Source: Zoogloea sp.
GTDB lineage: Bacteria > Pseudomonadota > Gammaproteobacteria > Burkholderiales > Rhodocyclaceae
Reading direction: 5' to 3'
Assembly (NCBI RefSeq): GCF_030157465.1
Contig: NZ_JAOAUU010000005.1
Coordinates: forward strand, 28,261-92,260
Length of the DNA stretch: 64,000 nucleotides
This document shows, piece by piece, positions 62,762 to 64,000 of this stretch. A model generated the notes under the pieces. It saw nothing but the letters and a program-made list of their open reading frames with translations, was not told the DNA's origin and searched no databases. Each line of letters opens with the position of its first letter. The stretch's first letter is position 1. The position numbers and the translations under genes are program-made.

Positions 62762-63247
62762 ATGTCTGGACTCATTTACGGGCAAACCGCAGGCGGCAAG
62801 ATGGTGCCCCTGCAAGTCAACGACGCGGGGCAGCTCGTGGTGTCGGGGGCCGCAGGTGGGGGTTCTGGGGGCACGTCGGACACGACGGAAGTCACGCAGC
62901 TGGCGGTGAAAGTTGCGGTGCAGTCGATCGACGCCAAGACGCCAGCGGCGGGTGCTGCGCGCACGGTAACTGCTGCGGCCCGGACGTGCACCGGGCGGGA
63001 AACAATCCCCCTGGCTGCAGGCGTCGTCACCACGCTGACCGTGCCCGGCGGCTCCATTGCTGCCGCGATCCAGGCGGACGGCAACACCGTTCGCGTGACG
63101 CTCAACGGCGCGACTGCACCGAGCGCAACGGTCGGCACGCGCATCGACGATGGGGTGATCTACTACGTCGACACTGCGCTGGCGAGCGTCAAGCTGTTTG
63201 CTGCGGTCGCGTGCAGCGCCCAAGTGGCTTACTTCGACAAGGCCTGA
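62762..63247 (+). CDS. Phage structural protein of unknown function
   Basis: A 161-residue protein with an N-terminal MSGLIYGQTAGGKMVPLQVN, a glycine-rich linker and a beta-strand-rich threonine/alanine domain (VTTLTVPGGSIAAAIQADGN, TVRVTLNGA). It looks like a small decoration or fibre-associated protein. It stands where Mu has the tail assembly chaperone gene, which is not seen here. Confidence 0.5.
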   Translation: MSGLIYGQTAGGKMVPLQVNDAGQLVVSGAAGGGSGGTSDTTEVTQLAVKVAVQSIDAKTPAAGAARTVTAAARTCTGRETIPLAAGVVTTLTVPGGSIAAAIQADGNTVRVTLNGATAPSATVGTRIDDGVIYYVDTALASVKLFAAVACSAQVAYFDKA

Positions 63248-63250
63248 GCG

Positions 63251-64000
63251 ATGGGTGCGCTAGATAGGGTGTTTCGGGGGCGGCGGGGCGGGCAGGAAAG
63301 GCCCGTCGCGGCGATCGTTGCCGGGCTGTGGAGAAATGGCGAACAAGGGTTTTGGTACGACGATCAAGACCTGAGCACGATGTATCAAGACTCCGCCGGG
63401 ACAACACCTGTGTACATGCCCGGCCAAGGCCAAGTTGACCCTCCGGTTGGGTTGCAACTTGATAAACGGCTTGGGCTGGTGCGGGGGCCAGAGCTTGTTT
63501 CAAACGGCGAGTTTTCGGACGGGACTGCCGGCTGGTCAACATCGTCAACGTATCAATCCTCAGCAGCGGCTGTCGGCGGGGAGATGCAGGTCACATCTAC
63601 TGCGGCATTCGGCCGGCAGGTATCCCCTGTGTCGCTTACGGTCGGAAAAACTTATGTCATGACCGGAAAAGCGCGGGCGGAAGGCGGGGTGACTGCATGT
63701 TTGCAAGTAGGCACCAGCAGCATAGGGGCAGGCTCCGGCGCTTTTGTAGCCGTACTCACGACCTCCTCGATACAGACTTTTGGTCGCATTGTTTTCACGG
63801 CTACAGTGGCTCAGATGTATGTGGTTGCCGGTAGCGCCTCAGCAGGAGCAGTCACCTACTTTGATGCGATTTCGATCAAGGAACTGCCCGGAAATCACAG
63901 GTATCAGCCCTCCACAACAAGCCGCCCAACGCTCTCGGGGCGGTATAACTTGGTTACCCGCACAGAAGACCCTACCAGCAGCGCATGGATTAAAGCCGGG
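63251..64000 (+). CDS. Putative fibre or carbohydrate-binding structural protein, partial at window end
   Basis: A frame opens at ATG 63251 and stays open for 250 codons to the last base. It includes GLWRNGEQGFWYDDQDLSTM, then YQDSAGTTPVYMPGQGQ, a LVSNGEFSDGTAGWSTSST segment like carbohydrate-binding-module modules, and KELPGNHRYQPSTTSRPTLS. These are common in phage tail fibre and virion-associated recognition proteins. Codon use is AT-richer than in the head genes, which suits a fast-evolving or exchanged host-recognition module. Confidence 0.6.
   Translation, partial: MGALDRVFRGRRGGQERPVAAIVAGLWRNGEQGFWYDDQDLSTMYQDSAGTTPVYMPGQGQVDPPVGLQLDKRLGLVRGPELVSNGEFSDGTAGWSTSSTYQSSAAAVGGEMQVTSTAAFGRQVSPVSLTVGKTYVMTGKARAEGGVTACLQVGTSSIGAGSGAFVAVLTTSSIQTFGRIVFTATVAQMYVVAGSASAGAVTYFDAISIKELPGNHRYQPSTTSRPTLSGRYNLVTRTEDPTSSAWIKAG

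Larger units (their letters stand above)
38476..64000. mobile_element. Mu-like transposable prophage, left end and most of the genome (right end beyond window)
   Basis: The element starts where pgi homology ends and runs past the window. It encodes a DDE transposase and AAA ATPase (MuA/MuB roles), a repressor, GemA, a Mor activator, Mu-type terminase, portal, F, G, I/Z and T, and a sheath/tube tail, so it builds a myovirus-type virion. Late genes are split. Lysis-to-G lies on the minus strand left of the repressor, and I onward lies on the plus strand. The exact left terminus is not fixed to the base; no 5'-TG is seen at the junction. Confidence 0.9.

Overview
The window is about 64 kb of GC-rich proteobacterial chromosome. 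Gene content (tig-clpP-clpX-lon, prkA-yeaH-spoVR, hemP-bfd-bfr, Zn-type rpmE, TAXI transporter subunit, YjbE-type TerC) and protein style suggest a betaproteobacterium, plausibly Rhodocyclales (Azoarcus/Thauera/Zoogloea relatives). That placement is inferred from recalled family resemblance, not from a search.

Positions 1-38475 are ordinary chromosome. In order: the end of a TAXI solute-binding protein and a xanthine phosphoribosyltransferase; an exported hydratase-like protein and a CapA-type phosphoesterase; propionyl-CoA synthetase, a receiver protein with a degenerate GGDEF domain, an acrylyl-CoA reductase-type enzyme, an HDOD protein and Uup; a Fur-box-preceded iron cluster (hemP, a 53-residue membrane ORF, bfd, bfr); tRNA-Arg(CCU); an M20 amidohydrolase divergent from a LysR regulator; an esterase; an antiporter-uspA-terC cluster whose antiporter start site lies in a long hairpin; aroE and aroD; a hydrolase; the tig-clpP-clpX-lon protein-quality cluster; the prkA-yeaH-spoVR stress cluster; a DnaJ-like protein, TrhP/YegQ, L31 and a GT-C glycosyltransferase; and pgi.

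From about 38476 to the end of the window lies a Mu-like transposable prophage. It interrupts pgi after about 392 codons, and its right end is outside the window. It has an XRE repressor facing two small ner/cro-like proteins across an operator region, a DDE transposase (MuA role), an AAA ATPase (MuB role), an early cassette ending in GemA and a Mor-type activator, and virion genes.

The most notable point is its layout. In Mu, lysis, terminase, portal, F and G genes run rightward before I and T. Here the block holin-endolysin-spanins-terminase-portal-F-G lies on the minus strand, to the LEFT of the repressor and running out to the left end. The I/Z-T-tail block runs rightward after mor. The break falls exactly between G and I. 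An identical 20-nt sequence containing the palindrome GGGAAACGTTTCCC sits before the first gene of each block, in the same orientation relative to transcription. This suggests one activator drives two diverging late operons, and it argues that the layout is functional rather than an assembly artefact. Further points: an F protein fused to a PBECR2-like nuclease domain, an out-of-frame embedded o-spanin, a cargo lipoprotein beside the repressor, and three in-gene 20-bp palindromes near the early operator.
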